A DNA stretch of 7,170 nucleotides, taken from assembly GCA_003023125.1 (NCBI GenBank), contig PXSY01000004.1:1-7170 (forward strand), in the 5' to 3' direction. The stretch's first letter is position 1; the number at the start of each line of letters is the position of its first letter. Positions 1-6,259 of this stretch are shown here, piece by piece. Source of the DNA: Bacteroidetes bacterium QH_10_64_19. GTDB lineage: Bacteria > Bacteroidota > Rhodothermia > Rhodothermales > Salinibacteraceae. Below the pieces are notes generated by a model. It was not told the DNA's origin. It saw only the letters and a program-made list of their open reading frames with translations, and did not search any database. A program made the position numbers and the translations under genes.

Positions 1-150
1 CTCGGCATTCTCAGAAAGATCGCCCTTGGCACGGGCCTCGGCGATCTCGTCGGCGATGCGCGATCGTTCCTCGGTCCGCAGGCGATGCAGTTCTTCTTTA
101 AGGTCCTCGAGTCCCTCTTCGGTCATGTAGACGATGTCATCGTCAGCCAT
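1..150 (-). CDS. greA: Transcription elongation factor GreA, N-terminal part (runs off the window)
   Basis: GreA binds the secondary channel of RNA polymerase and stimulates cleavage of backtracked transcripts, so that stalled elongation complexes can resume. The 50 visible codons begin with ATG at 150. They encode the start of the N-terminal coiled coil: a short leader MADDDIVYM, then TEEGLEDLKEELHRLR, then the family signature EARAKGDLSENAE at the window edge. In GreA this signature holds the acidic residues at the coiled-coil tip that act in cleavage (here the D and E of GDLSENAE). The C-terminal FKBP-like domain lies outside the window. The leader before the usual MTEEGL start is about eight residues longer than in many GreA proteins; an alternative ATG at 126 would give the canonical start. 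No Shine-Dalgarno precedes ATG 150. The gene is probably transcribed separately from the kinase upstream, because a terminator lies between them. GreB shares the fold, but the sequence reads as GreA. Confidence 0.93.
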   Translation of the reverse strand, partial: MADDDIVYMTEEGLEDLKEELHRLRTEERSRIADEIAEARAKGDLSENAE

Positions 151-204
151 ACTGCTGGGGGTCGTTGAAACAGTGATATGCGATTGAGAAATGCCGCACC
201 TGGC

Positions 205-242
205 AAAAAAGGAACGCCACGGCCGGACGCGGCAGCGGCGTT
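205..242 (-). terminator. Intrinsic terminator downstream of the histidine kinase gene
   Basis: Read on the minus strand, a perfect 6-bp outer stem (AACGCC at 218-213 complement side, GGCGTT partner; plus-strand arms 213-218 and 237-242) continues through a G-U pair, a G-C pair and one mismatch. It ends in a 4-bp inner stem (222-225 with 230-233) with a four-base loop at 226-229. Two bases after the outer stem comes a run of six T (205-210). This is the classic rho-independent layout, oriented to end transcripts coming from the kinase gene, whose stop codon is about 107 bases upstream. It lies 55 bases before the greA start, so greA probably has its own promoter in 151-204. I found no clear consensus there. 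Confidence 0.8.
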
Positions 243-348
243 GGAGGGTATTAACCAAATACGGTCTCTGTTATTCGGGCCTCTTGGACTGAGGTTCCGT
301 TCCGGCAAGGCTGAACTCCAGGGAGGAGCGCTGAGCGGACACGTCCGT

Positions 349-3324
349 TCAGGCGGGGGGAGAGGCGGCGGGCAACTCGATCGTAAAGCACGTTCCTTCG
401 TCGGGCTCGGTGTCCACCTCAATCGCCCCGTCCATCCGGTCTACCAGCCGTTTCGTCACGGCCATGCCCAGGCCGCTCCCTTCGTGGTTACGGTCGTGGC
501 CCGTCGATTCCTGCTCGAAGGCATTGAAGAGGTTTGGCAGAAAGTCGGGATCGATGCCCACGCCGGTGTCCTCAATCGCGAACGTCACGGCCTCCGAGTC
601 GCCGTAGCAGCGCGCGACCACCGACCCGCCCGGCCCGGTAAACTTCACGGCGTTGCTCAGCAGGTTATGGAGAATTCGTTCCAGGGCCCCGCGGTCGGCC
701 CGTGTCCAGAGTGGAGTGTCCGGAATGTCGGCGTCCATCGCCACGTCCTTTTCAGCCGCGCGTCGTTCGAACAACTCGACGGTCTCTTTCACTTCCTGCG
801 CCGCGTCGACCGATTGCAGTTCGAGGCGCATCGAACCGGCCTCCAGTTTCGAGAGATCGAGCACCGAGTTGAGGGTTTCCAGCAGTCGTTGGCCGCTCCG
901 TTCGATGAGTGTGGCAAACTGACGGACGTCCGCGGCCGATTCGGAGGCAGGGGCGGAACTGTCTGTCATTTCGTCTGCCTCGGCGGAGCGGGAAATTGCC
1001 TCTCCAATCGCTTCGGCGAAGCCGATGATGGAGGTGAGCGGGGTCCGAATTTCGTGGCTCATGTTGGCAAGGAAGGCCGACTTGAGCCGGTTGGCTTCTT
1101 CGGCGTCCTCCTTGGCGGCCTGAAGCTCCTGCTCCCGCCGTTTCCGTTCGGTGATGTCGGTCACGGCGCCGTCGTAGTATCGGGGGGTTCCGTTCTCGTC
1201 GCGGACGACGGTGCTGCTCAGGAGCCCGACGAAGGTCGACCCGTCCTTGCGCTGAAACTCGACCTCGACCCCATCGATTTTGCCTTCTTCGTTCTCGATC
1301 TCTATAAGTCGTTCTCGTTCTTCGGGGTCGGCATACATGTCGACCGAGTCAATGTCGTAGAGCTCCTCCGCACTCTCGTAGCCGAACATATCCACGTAGG
1401 CCTGATTGGCGTAGGCGAGTCCGCGGTCTGGAGTGCTCCGGAAGATGCCGTCTGAGATGTTCTGCGTAATCGAGCGGAGCCATTCTTCTCGGCTCCGCAG
1501 CTTCTCTTCCATGTTTTTCCGCTCGGTGATGTCGGAATAGATGGCATACGCTTCCATGGCGCCCCTACTCTTCTCGCGGAGGGCTGCCTGCAGACGAAAG
1601 ATTCGGGGGCCGTCTGCGGTAATGCGTTCGACCTCCGTTTCGAGCGTTCCGTGGGCCATCACCTGCTGGTTGAGCTCAAGCGCAGCCTCCTCCTTGCCGG
1701 AGGGGACGATCAAGTCGTCGAGCGCTTCGCCCTGAATGTGTTCCGCGTCGTGCCCAAAGACCTCCTCGAAGGCGGTGTTCACGTCGCGGATGGTCCCCGA
1801 GTCGCGCCCGTTTCGCTGGAGTTGGCCGTGGACGACGGGGGTGGGCAAGTTTTCGAACAAGGTTTCGAACCGGTCGCGCTGATCGCGGAGGGCGTCTTCA
1901 TAGGCCTTTCGGTTGGTGATGTCCAGGCCAATCTCGACACGCCGGTCGTCGGGCAGGCGAACTGTCGTCCAGGTGGTGTGTATGGACTGCCCGGATTTGG
2001 TCTGAAGTTGAAGGTCCTGCCACTCGTCCGGGGTGTCCTCCACAAACGACTTCCCACTCCGCTGTGCCTCCGGATCCGAAAAGACGAGGTCGGGCGGAGA
2101 CGACTGTTCCCTCATTTCTGCTGCAGTCCAGCCAAGCACCTCCTCCCAGTGGTCGTTCACCATCAACAGCGAGCCGTCCTCGTCGTAGACGTCGATCATG
2201 ACCGGCACGTTGTTCAAGAGGGTCTCGAGCAGTGCGTGGGCTCGTTCCGCTTCGTCCTTCGCCGCCCGCAGTTCTTGTTCTCTCCGTTTTAGATCGGAGA
2301 TGTCGGCGATCACGCCGTCGTGATACTTGACCGCTCCGTCCTCGTCCTGCACAGCGCGCGTGTTAAGAAGGCCGGTGAAGGTGGATCCGTCCCGCCGCTC
2401 GTACGTCACCTCTGTGCTATCGATCGAGCCCTGCTCGCGCTCAGCCTCAATGAGGCGTTCTTGGATGTCCGGATCCGCGTAGAGGCTCGCCGACTCTACC
2501 TCCTGGAGCTGCGTAAGCTCATCGTACCCAAACATTTCCAGGAAGGCCTGATTGGCGTAGACCACCTCTCGTTTAGCATTGGCCCGGTAGATGCCGCCCG
2601 GCACGGTTTGGGCGATAGAGTCCAGCAGTTCCTCGCGATCGGCGAGTTTCTGTTGTACCTGCCGCTGGGCCTGATGATGGGCGTGCCGGTTGGCATACAG
2701 AAGGGCGCTCGCCCCGGTTAACACGACCGTGGTGACTGCCATGAGGGGGAGGCCATGGGCAACCTGTGAGCGGGGCAGAGGCGGTCCGCCCCACAGCAGT
2801 CCGCCCGGAGCGAAGCCGCAGTAGAGCAGGCTGAACCCGACCCCCAATCCGAGGGCCTGCCGGGGCCTGTAGGGTACGGCAATCGTGGCCAGCAGGTATG
2901 CGAGAATGAGATGTCCGCTTTTCGGTGTGCCGGTCAGTGCGTCGCCGTGAAGGATGACAGCAGCTGCTCCTAGCGCGAGACCTGCCATCGTGATGCGACT
3001 GACCGTGAGGGAAGTGTCTCGCTGAGACAGCAACATCAGGAAAATGCACAACCCTATGATCGCCCCGTTGTGAGAGAGCAGGAGCGCATTTGAGGACGCG
3101 GGGGACGTAAGTGCCCAGGTCGCCGTTTTGCCAGTGAGAAGGCTCACGAGCGAATAGAGGCCCACCCCAAACAGTCCTACGAGGCCGGCCAGAAGCACGC
3201 CGAGCCGGGCAGTGTGGGCGAGCCTCGATCGGAAGGCGGCCTCCGCCTCGTACGTGTCGGGGGAAACGAATAGCGTCCAGAAGTTCGGGAAGCGATCCGG
3301 AAATTGGAACGTCTGTACAGACAT
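349..3324 (-). CDS. Membrane-bound multi-PAS sensor histidine kinase
   Basis: Predicted 991-residue sensor kinase of a two-component system. It would autophosphorylate on a histidine and pass the phosphate to an unidentified response regulator. Residues 39-211 hold about six hydrophobic segments, so the N-terminal part is membrane-embedded. Four PAS domains follow, near 230-345, 360-472, 483-602 and 612-727; PAS2 and PAS3 are more divergent. The HisKA domain has its H box at SHEIRTP, with His757 as phosphoacceptor, and ends near LDLSKLEAG (822-830). The ATPase domain shows the N box (HNLLSNAVKF, Asn887 and Asn891), G1 (DTGVGI, 919-924), F box (FNAFEQ) and G2 (GSGLGM, 949-954). All kinase motifs look intact. 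There is no C-terminal receiver and no response regulator gene in the window. I chose ATG 3324; the frame stays open to a TTG at 3438, but that stretch is Pro/Arg-rich and unlike protein. The ligand is unknown; PAS domains may bind small molecules or sense redox state. Confidence 0.92.
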   Translation of the reverse strand: MSVQTFQFPDRFPNFWTLFVSPDTYEAEAAFRSRLAHTARLGVLLAGLVGLFGVGLYSLVSLLTGKTATWALTSPASSNALLLSHNGAIIGLCIFLMLLSQRDTSLTVSRITMAGLALGAAAVILHGDALTGTPKSGHLILAYLLATIAVPYRPRQALGLGVGFSLLYCGFAPGGLLWGGPPLPRSQVAHGLPLMAVTTVVLTGASALLYANRHAHHQAQRQVQQKLADREELLDSIAQTVPGGIYRANAKREVVYANQAFLEMFGYDELTQLQEVESASLYADPDIQERLIEAEREQGSIDSTEVTYERRDGSTFTGLLNTRAVQDEDGAVKYHDGVIADISDLKRREQELRAAKDEAERAHALLETLLNNVPVMIDVYDEDGSLLMVNDHWEEVLGWTAAEMREQSSPPDLVFSDPEAQRSGKSFVEDTPDEWQDLQLQTKSGQSIHTTWTTVRLPDDRRVEIGLDITNRKAYEDALRDQRDRFETLFENLPTPVVHGQLQRNGRDSGTIRDVNTAFEEVFGHDAEHIQGEALDDLIVPSGKEEAALELNQQVMAHGTLETEVERITADGPRIFRLQAALREKSRGAMEAYAIYSDITERKNMEEKLRSREEWLRSITQNISDGIFRSTPDRGLAYANQAYVDMFGYESAEELYDIDSVDMYADPEERERLIEIENEEGKIDGVEVEFQRKDGSTFVGLLSSTVVRDENGTPRYYDGAVTDITERKRREQELQAAKEDAEEANRLKSAFLANMSHEIRTPLTSIIGFAEAIGEAISRSAEADEMTDSSAPASESAADVRQFATLIERSGQRLLETLNSVLDLSKLEAGSMRLELQSVDAAQEVKETVELFERRAAEKDVAMDADIPDTPLWTRADRGALERILHNLLSNAVKFTGPGGSVVARCYGDSEAVTFAIEDTGVGIDPDFLPNLFNAFEQESTGHDRNHEGSGLGMAVTKRLVDRMDGAIEVDTEPDEGTCFTIELPAASPPA

Positions 3325-3703
3325 AACCTGCGGACTGTCGTTCAGAAGACGGACAGGAGGGGCCTCTGGGGTTCCCGGGGCCAACTGGGAGAGACGCCTC
3401 GATCGTGTCGTGGGACTGGGGCCCGAGCGGCGACACAAACTTCCTCATTCCTTCAAAGTGCCGGACGGGGTTACGCAATAGTAAAACGACAGATCCCGGA
3501 ATTTCCAATTTCGGCGTTCATCCTGGCATCGGTGCTCTCATATTGTCCTCATTCACACCCGGGTTCGTAGCCGTATTCCGTCATGCGCACCTGCTGCTCG
3601 TACCATCCGGACGATTTCCTCGACCGGAGGCGGCGGAGCCTCAGTACCTCGAAGGAAACGAGAAGCATCGGGGGTCCTGAGAGGCTCAGAGTGCTGGGGG
3701 CGA
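3325..3703. other. Non-coding stretch between the LD-carboxypeptidase and histidine kinase genes
   Basis: This 379-base gap lies after the carboxypeptidase stop and before the chosen kinase start. Its middle (about 3480-3570) is more AT-rich than the coding DNA around it, which fits a promoter region for the kinase. A perfect short palindrome, GGAATTTCC, occurs at 3498-3506. After the carboxypeptidase stop, on the minus strand, there is only a weak 5-bp hairpin (CTGAG, 3-base loop, CTCAG) without a T run, so I do not call an intrinsic terminator there. Several reading frames cross the region but encode Pro/Arg/Ser-rich products with no recognisable domain. I treat them as chance frames in GC-rich DNA. 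Confidence 0.6.
3478..3508 (-). promoter_or_regulatory. Weak candidate promoter for the histidine kinase gene
   Basis: On the minus strand, TTGGAA (3508-3503) and TACTAT (3483-3478) are separated by 19 bases. This resembles a -35/-10 pair with a slightly long spacer. TACTATTG also matches the Bacteroidota -7 element TAnnTTTG at all but one fixed position, but no TTTG stands at the expected distance upstream. The pair lies about 155 bases before the chosen ATG, in the most AT-rich part of the gap. This is suggestive only. Confidence 0.2.
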
Positions 3704-4648
3704 TCAGGAGTCCTCTCCTGGATGGAGTACGAGTGAGGACTGAGCCTTCAGCGAGGCAGTGTCTGCCGTTGCGCGGAGGCGCGCCGGTATGCCTACAGGA
3801 AGGGAGCAGCGGGGCAGCCGATGCCCGTACGGAAGGCCCGTCACGACGGGATACGATCGATCCCTCAGGTAGTCTTCAAACACAGCATCCAGCGACAGCG
3901 TCGGCTTTTCGGGGTCGAGGTCGCCTGTGGAAAAGTCGCCGAGAACCACGCCCGCGACCGCGTCGAGCCCCCCTGCGTGTTGAAGGTGAGCGAACATCCG
4001 GTCGACGCGATACGGGGGCTCGGCCACTTCTTCGAGCACGAGGATCGCGCCGTCAAACGCCGGTGCGAAGCGGGTTCCGAGCAGGCGGGAGAGCACAGAC
4101 AGGTTGCCCCCGAGGAGCGGCCCCGTCGCGGTGCCCGATGCCAGGGGAGTGAGCGTTGCGTCGAATGTGTCGGCGACGCTGGGCCTCTCGCCACGGCTCC
4201 AGGCCCGAAACGACTCTAGGGTTGCCGCCTCCGCCTGCGCCCACTCCGTCACGACTGGCCCGGACAATCCGGGGATGCGCGCCTCGCTGTAGGCGGCGAG
4301 GTGGAGCGCCGTCACATCGCTGTAGCCCACGATCAGAGTGGGGTTTTGGCGCGCGAGGGCCCAGTCGATGTCCGGCAGAAGCCGCAGGCACCCGTAGCCG
4401 CCGCGCACGCAGACGATGGCCCGGATTTCAGGATTCTCAAAGGCGCGGTGCAGCGCATCCAGGCGATCGGGGTCGGGGGCCGCCAGGTATCCCCGCTCCG
4501 CGCCCGATGTCCAGGCGAACCGCACGTCGTAGGTCTCCGCGAGCCGGGCCAATCCGTTCCGGTAGGGACCCAGGGACCGCGGGGCGCTGGCGGGGGCCAC
4601 GACGGCGATGGGCGCTCCGGGCGACAATGGGGGCGGGCGTCGGAGCAC
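3704..4648 (-). CDS. ldcA: LD-carboxypeptidase, peptidase family S66 (LdcA/MccF-like)
   Basis: Predicted 314-residue serine peptidase. LdcA enzymes remove the terminal D-alanine from muramoyl tetrapeptides during peptidoglycan recycling in the cytoplasm. Family landmarks appear in order: IAVVAPAS (14-21), VRGGYG (81-86), the nucleophile motif GYSD with Ser110, GGNL (180-183), LEEV with Glu206 as the probable triad glutamate, YRVDRM (213-218) and YGHR with His276. The Ser-Glu-His order and spacing fit the family, and the length is normal. There is no signal peptide. The start is GTG 4648, supported by GGAGG at 4659-4663, ten bases upstream; this is the only good Shine-Dalgarno I see in the window. 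It is last in the four-gene run, 53 bases after the LapA-like gene. The related MccF enzymes, which cleave microcin C-type peptide nucleotides, cannot be excluded from sequence alone, but the envelope neighbours favour a recycling role. Confidence 0.9.
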   Translation of the reverse strand: MLRRPPPLSPGAPIAVVAPASAPRSLGPYRNGLARLAETYDVRFAWTSGAERGYLAAPDPDRLDALHRAFENPEIRAIVCVRGGYGCLRLLPDIDWALARQNPTLIVGYSDVTALHLAAYSEARIPGLSGPVVTEWAQAEAATLESFRAWSRGERPSVADTFDATLTPLASGTATGPLLGGNLSVLSRLLGTRFAPAFDGAILVLEEVAEPPYRVDRMFAHLQHAGGLDAVAGVVLGDFSTGDLDPEKPTLSLDAVFEDYLRDRSYPVVTGLPYGHRLPRCSLPVGIPARLRATADTASLKAQSSLVLHPGEDS

Positions 4649-4658
4649 GAGAATGCAA

Positions 4659-4663
4659 CCTCC
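4659..4663 (-). promoter_or_regulatory. Shine-Dalgarno site of the LD-carboxypeptidase gene
   Basis: GGAGG on the minus strand lies ten bases before the GTG codon at 4648. It supports that start where no in-frame ATG is available. None of the other genes here has a comparable site in front of its start. Confidence 0.6.
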
Positions 4664-4701
4664 GATGACCGGTCCGGCGTGTCGGAACCTGCAGGTACTT
4701 C

Positions 4702-5016
4702 TTACTTGCTCCGATCCCCCGTGGGCCGGGAGGAACCCGACGACGATTCCGGCTCTGTGAAAGAGGAGCTTGGTTTTGATTCCGGGTCCTGCTTCTTCCG
4801 AAGCTCTTTCAGCTTTCGCCGGGTTCGCAGCTGCTTAGGAAGTGTGCTCAGCAGGCCAACGATGACCCCGAGGCCGAAGGTGAGAATGAGAATCAGCGCT
4901 GTAGAGCCCCGCGTCTCAACGAAGAGCAGATTGACGTCCATCGCCTGGGGGTTCTGCAGGGCGAAGATGACAGCCAGGATCGCGAGGAGTAGGGAGAGAA
5001 TGAGGCCCGTGCGCAT
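4702..5016 (-). CDS. LapA/DUF1049-domain inner-membrane protein
   Basis: A 104-residue protein with two hydrophobic helices (about 4-21 and 39-58) joined by a short loop, followed by a strongly basic stretch (KQLRTRRKLKELRKKQ, 61-76) and a Ser/Pro/Glu-rich tail. The pattern IFALQNPQAMDVNLLF after helix 1, the glycine-containing helix 2 and the trailing LP plus basic coiled segment are the hallmarks of the LapA (formerly DUF1049) family. In E. coli, LapA works with the TPR protein LapB in controlling lipopolysaccharide assembly. Whether this homologue does so is unknown; no LapB-like gene is visible, since the TPR-like protein upstream appears exported. The start is ATG 5016, without a Shine-Dalgarno. 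It lies 54 bases after the glycosyltransferase stop, and a perfect inverted repeat fills most of that gap. The polar tail after residue 76 is longer than in the minimal family members. Confidence 0.87.
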   Translation of the reverse strand: MRTGLILSLLLAILAVIFALQNPQAMDVNLLFVETRGSTALILILTFGLGVIVGLLSTLPKQLRTRRKLKELRKKQDPESKPSSSFTEPESSSGSSRPTGDRSK

Positions 5017-5030
5017 AGCAGTTGAGCGAG

Positions 5031-5063
5031 GTTTGGAATGGAGAGCGACCAGCTATTCCAAAC
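5031..5063. repeat. Perfect 9-bp inverted repeat between the glycosyltransferase and LapA-like genes
   Basis: GTTTGGAAT at 5031-5039 is the exact reverse complement of ATTCCAAAC at 5055-5063, with 15 bases between. In the transcript it could form a 9-bp hairpin that begins 7 bases after the glycosyltransferase TAA and ends 14 bases before the LapA-like ATG. Neither side has a T run, so it is not a standard terminator. It could be an mRNA processing or stability element, a translation-control hairpin, or an operator for a dimeric regulator. The sequence does not decide among these. Confidence 0.7.
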
Positions 5064-5070
5064 GTAACGA

Positions 5071-6225
5071 TTAGAAGGATTCCTGTCTACCTGTGGGGGC
5101 GGGCGTGTCTTCGCGCTCCTCGGACAATGCTGTCGGCCGGGCGGAACTGGGGACGGACCGTCCCTTCCAGCGGACCTGACCCCTCCAGTGATGAATGGCT
5201 GAGTCCAATTGGAGCACGAGGGCAAGCAGGTACGAGACGGGGGCGAGCAGGCTCACGAGGGCGGGCATGCCGCTGGCGCGATCGGTGACGACCTTGAGGC
5301 CGTACAGGGAGGCCAGAAACCAGAGCGAGAGCAGCGGGGCGATCAGCCAGCACAGAATGAATCCACTGTACATGAGCATGAATTGGGGAAGGGTGCCGCC
5401 TAGCAGCAGATAGGCATTTTTCCGAAAGCCGCGCCAGGCGGCCCCGAAGCTATCGTACATGTGGACGGCGATCAGATCCTGTACGTCGAGCAGTGTTGGG
5501 GGGATGCCCTCCTGCTTCAGATAGCGGCCGATGGCCACGTCTTCGAGGACCGCATCTTTCACCGCTTCATGCGGCTCCTGGGTGTGGTACACGTCGCTGT
5601 CGATGAGCCAGCACTGCCCGTTGAGGGCGCTCAGCCCGGCCATTTGGGTGCGGGGCACGAGCGGCCAGGGAAGACTTGAGAGGATGGCGTGAGGCACGAG
5701 GCTTACGAGAAGCAGGGCGTTCCCGGTCAGCTTCGGGAAGCCCGACGACAGGCGCGTGGAGGAGTGTCGGTGTCGGTCGACTAATTGCCGCAGGGCGTCG
5801 GGATGGCGCAGCTCCGCGTCGGCGTCCAGAAACAGGTAGCACTCCCCCGTGGCCCGGCGTGTGCACTGGTAGAGCGCGTGCACTTTGCCCACCCAGCCGG
5901 GGGGCGGGGCGCTGCCGCGCAGGGGAGTGAGCCGCGGGGCGTCCGCGCGGGTGAGAACCTCCCAGGTGTCGTCGTCCGAGCCGTCATCCCAGACGAGGAT
6001 CTCCAGCTCTGGATAGTCCTGAGCGCGGAGGGTCGGCACCAGCCGTCGCAGGTTTTCCGCTTCGTTTCGGGCGGGAATGCAGACCGAGAGGGAGGGCAGT
6101 GGGGCGGACGCCGACGCCTCCTGACGACGCAGATAGGCGAGATTGCCCAGAAGGATGCTCCAGAACGCCCCGTGGGCGATCGCAAGTGGGGGAATCAGGA
6201 GGAGACGTACAACCTCGGCCGTCAT
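5071..6225 (-). CDS. Membrane-associated family 2 glycosyltransferase (HpnB/CrtQ-like architecture)
   Basis: Predicted 384-residue GT-A glycosyltransferase that would transfer a sugar from a nucleotide sugar to a lipid or similar acceptor at the membrane. An N-terminal helix (about 5-30) is followed by the GT2 core: SVCIPARNEAENLRRL (47-62), ILVWDDGSDDDT (76-87), PGWVGKVHAL (109-118), the metal-binding DxD as FLDADAEL (Asp134, Asp136), and the probable catalytic-base motif LEDVAIGRYLKQEG with Glu228-Asp229. Two or three hydrophobic helices follow (about 278-310 and 320-340), then a WKGR motif at 353-356. From memory, this layout and the GW-GK and W-GR motifs resemble hopanoid-associated HpnB and carotenoid glycosyltransferases such as CrtQ. 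The acceptor is inferred, not shown. I chose ATG 6225, 34 bases after the upstream stop. The frame continues upstream to 6426, but inside the neighbouring gene and with no protein character. No Shine-Dalgarno is visible. Confidence 0.88.
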   Translation of the reverse strand: MTAEVVRLLLIPPLAIAHGAFWSILLGNLAYLRRQEASASAPLPSLSVCIPARNEAENLRRLVPTLRAQDYPELEILVWDDGSDDDTWEVLTRADAPRLTPLRGSAPPPGWVGKVHALYQCTRRATGECYLFLDADAELRHPDALRQLVDRHRHSSTRLSSGFPKLTGNALLLVSLVPHAILSSLPWPLVPRTQMAGLSALNGQCWLIDSDVYHTQEPHEAVKDAVLEDVAIGRYLKQEGIPPTLLDVQDLIAVHMYDSFGAAWRGFRKNAYLLLGGTLPQFMLMYSGFILCWLIAPLLSLWFLASLYGLKVVTDRASGMPALVSLLAPVSYLLALVLQLDSAIHHWRGQVRWKGRSVPSSARPTALSEEREDTPAPTGRQESF

Positions 6226-6259
6226 GGAAGAGTGTAGGGCGAGAATGGAGGGATACGGG

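Noticed and set aside
331..351. Small hairpin right after the kinase stop as a terminator
   Set aside because: It has a short stem with a mismatch and no T run. The hairpin at 213-242 with six T is far better.
178..1455. Long plus-strand open frame (425 codons) opposite the kinase catalytic region
   Set aside because: It is a mirror of the kinase gene in GC-rich DNA. Its product is Gly/Val/Arg-rich with no recognisable domain, while the minus strand carries intact kinase motifs.
1651..2292. Plus-strand open frame (213 codons) opposite PAS2 and PAS3
   Set aside because: It has no domain-like pattern and is wholly antisense to well-formed PAS sequence.
3325..3438. N-terminal extension of the kinase to a TTG codon at 3438
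   Set aside because: The 38 added residues are Pro/Arg-rich and low in protein character. The ATG at 3324 leads directly into a plausible cytoplasmic leader and the first membrane helix.
2573..3508. Minus-strand open frame overlapping the kinase N-terminal region in another frame
   Set aside because: The product is Arg/Pro/Ser-rich and lacks membrane helices, whereas the kinase frame gives clear helices over the same DNA. I see no sign of a frameshift.
3583..4152. Plus-strand open frame crossing the gap and the carboxypeptidase 3' end
   Set aside because: The product is Arg/Gly/Pro-rich. The minus strand encodes the conserved C-terminal part of the carboxypeptidase with its catalytic Glu and His.
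4687..4696. Perfect palindrome ACCTGCAGGT between the LapA-like and carboxypeptidase genes
   Set aside because: A ten-base palindrome is short enough to be chance in this sequence, and nothing around it supports a role.
4301..5074. Plus-strand open frame (257 codons) across the carboxypeptidase and LapA-like genes
   Set aside because: It runs antisense through two recognisable genes and the gap between them, and its product matches nothing I know.
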